DNA from: JACCTU01 sp963700495
GTDB lineage: Bacteria > Actinomycetota > Thermoleophilia > Gaiellales > Gaiellaceae
Assembly: GCA_963700495.1 (NCBI GenBank)
Contig: CAVOXT010000001.1
Span: 558,001-622,000, forward strand
DNA length: 64,000 nucleotides
Direction: 5' to 3'
Part shown: in pieces, positions 63,099 through 64,000 of the stretch
Numbering within the stretch: the first letter of the stretch is position 1
Layout of the letters: each line of letters opens with the position of its first letter
The notes under the pieces: generated by a model
What the model saw: the letters and a program-made list of their open reading frames with translations, nothing else
What the model was told of the DNA's origin: nothing
Database searches by the model: none
Program-made: the position numbers and the translations under genes

Positions 63099-63380
63099 AT
63101 GTGCCGAAACATCCACACGCTCTACAACTTCGAGCCGCCTGCGACGAGCGAGGAAGTCCGTGCGGCCGCCGAGCAGTACGTCCGCAAGATCAGCGGCTTC
63201 ACGAAGCCGTCGAAGGCGAACGAGGGAGCGTTCCTGCGCGCGGTCGACGCGGTCGCCGCGGCGTCCGCCCAGCTGCTCGCCGAGCTCGTGACCGTGGCGC
63301 CGCCGAAGGACCGCGAGCGCGAAGCAGCCCGCGCTCGGGCGCGGGCGGCGCAGCGGTACGGAACCGCGCCCGCCGCGTAG
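63099..63380 (+). CDS. DUF2277 protein
   Basis: 93 residues. CRNIHTLYNFEPPATSEEV, then YVRKISGFTKPSKANEGAFLRAV: the conserved core of DUF2277. Function unknown. It sits between recG and rsmD. Confidence 0.9.
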   Translation: MCRNIHTLYNFEPPATSEEVRAAAEQYVRKISGFTKPSKANEGAFLRAVDAVAAASAQLLAELVTVAPPKDREREAARARARAAQRYGTAPAA

Positions 63381-63426
63381 GGAACGACGTGAGCGACCGA
63401 GCCTGGATCGTCCGGACGGGCTGAGC

Positions 63427-63432
63427 TACCGT
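63427..63432 (+). promoter_or_regulatory. -10 box of a leaderless promoter
   Basis: TACCGT lies eight bases before the rsmD ATG at 63441. Confidence 0.4.
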
Positions 63433-63440
63433 CGCCGGCA

Positions 63441-63972
63441 ATGCGGATCATCGCCGGCTCGCGCAAGGGTCACCGGATCGCCGCGCCGAAAGGTCTCGAT
63501 ACGCGGCCCACAGGCGACCGCGTGCGCGAGGCCGCGTTCAACCTGATCGGCGCCGGTCGACGGCGCCGCCGTGCTCGACCTCTACGCGGGGTCCGGCGCG
63601 ATGGGTCTCGAGGCGCTCTCTCGCGGTGCGGCCGCAGCGACGTTCGTCGAGGTCGACGCCCAGGCCGCGGCGACGATCCAGCAGAACCTCGACAAGCTGA
63701 AGCTCACGGGCGCGAGAATCGTCCGGGGCGACGCGGCGCGTGCGCTCGCGGGCGAAGGTGCCTCCGGCAGGAAGTACGATCTCGTCCTCGTCGACCCGCC
63801 GTACGAGGACTACCCCGACCTCCAGCCGATGCTCGCGCGCTACCTCCCGCACGTCCTGACCGAAGACGCTCTCGTCGTCGTCGAGACGAGCGCGCGCGTG
63901 GAGCCTGAGCTTCCGCTCGCCGTCAGGACGAGCCGCCGGTACGGCTCGGCCCGGCTGACCCTCTTCGAGTGA
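63441..63972 (+). CDS. rsmD: 16S rRNA (guanine-N2) methyltransferase RsmD, one frame break
   Basis: About 176 residues after repair. MRIIAGSRKGHRIAAPKG and RPTGDRVREAAFNLIG open the protein; after an extra base near 63553 comes AAVLDLYAGSGAMGLEALSR, FVEVDAQAAATIQQNL and the catalytic LVDPPYEDYP. It makes m2G966 of 16S rRNA in E. coli numbering. Its stop overlaps the next start. Confidence 0.92.
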
Positions 63973-64000
63973 TCACCGCGATCTGCCCCGGCTCGTACGA
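63969..64000 (+). CDS. coaD: Phosphopantetheine adenylyltransferase, 5' end only
   Basis: From GTG 63969, overlapping the rsmD stop: ITAICPGSYD, the conserved N-terminus of CoaD with the nucleotide-binding PGSYDP start. The rest is beyond the window. rsmD-coaD is a conserved order. Confidence 0.85.
   Translation, partial: MITAICPGSY

Noticed and set aside
1..64000. CRISPR array, tRNA, rRNA or tmRNA genes
   Set aside because: No regularly spaced repeats and no tRNA-like cloverleaf or rRNA segment seen in the short intergenic gaps.

Overview
The window is a very GC-rich, densely coded chromosome segment with short intergenic gaps (none over 300 bases), many GTG starts and many 4-base start/stop overlaps. 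The families present are a type II DAHP synthase, F420/flavin luciferase-like oxidoreductases, a DtxR regulator, an NAD-glutamate dehydrogenase of the 1600-residue class, a Cys-containing L28, and the order rpmB-asp23-fakA ... recG-rsmD-coaD. Together these suggest an actinobacterium, probably of the Thermoleophilia (Gaiella/Solirubrobacter-like). That placement is inference; no rRNA or tRNA gene is visible.

Layout. 0-3 kb: the 5' part of an NAD-glutamate dehydrogenase, reverse strand. 3-14.4 kb: an accessory strip with a DUF429 protein, an HNH nuclease, a tyrosine phenol-lyase and five toxin-antitoxin-like modules, with dnaE (10.1-13.5 kb) inside it. A 221-bp element with 16-bp terminal inverted repeats lies between dnaE and a PIN toxin gene. 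14.4-22.7 kb: a two-domain ABM-like protein, a DUF4234 protein, a class V aminotransferase, a large cyclase/ATPase/TPR regulator, a secreted protein, and an ECF sigma/anti-sigma operon. 22.8-28.4 kb: lgt, scpA, scpB, oxidoreductases, a CAP protein and an rRNA pseudouridine synthase. 28.4-32.2 kb: a cation exchanger, trpS and chorismate mutase, divergent from a DAHP synthase. 32.2-39.4 kb: tyrA-aroA-cmk-plsC-der-gpsA and a DUF3352 lipoprotein. 39.4-47.2 kb: metK, a copper monooxygenase-like protein, dtxR, then priA-def-fmt-rsmB. 47.2-52 kb: rpe and the riboflavin operon ribD-(luciferase-like)-ribE-ribBA-ribH. 52-55.4 kb: rpmB, asp23, fakA, a lone receiver protein and a DegV/FakB protein. 55.4-61 kb: a membrane redox cluster (flavoprotein reductase, ferredoxin, ferric-reductase-like cytochrome, ApbE, two small membrane proteins) divergent from a two-component system. 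It sits where fakA and recG are usually neighbours. 61-64 kb: recG, DUF2277, rsmD and the first codons of coaD.

How genes work together. DAHP synthase, chorismate mutase, TyrA and AroA cover several steps of aromatic amino-acid synthesis. PriA, RecG and DnaE serve replication and restart. Def and Fmt handle formyl-methionine. The rib genes make riboflavin, and the redox cluster carries several flavin- and iron-sulfur-dependent proteins.

Two window-wide features matter to any user. First, some 35 frame breaks interrupt otherwise intact, often essential genes, and nearly all look like single-base insertions. I treat these as probable sequence errors and give full-length gene coordinates across them. 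Second, many genes have a TANNNT hexamer 5-9 bases before the start codon and no Shine-Dalgarno sequence, the signature of leaderless transcripts; I used this to choose several starts.
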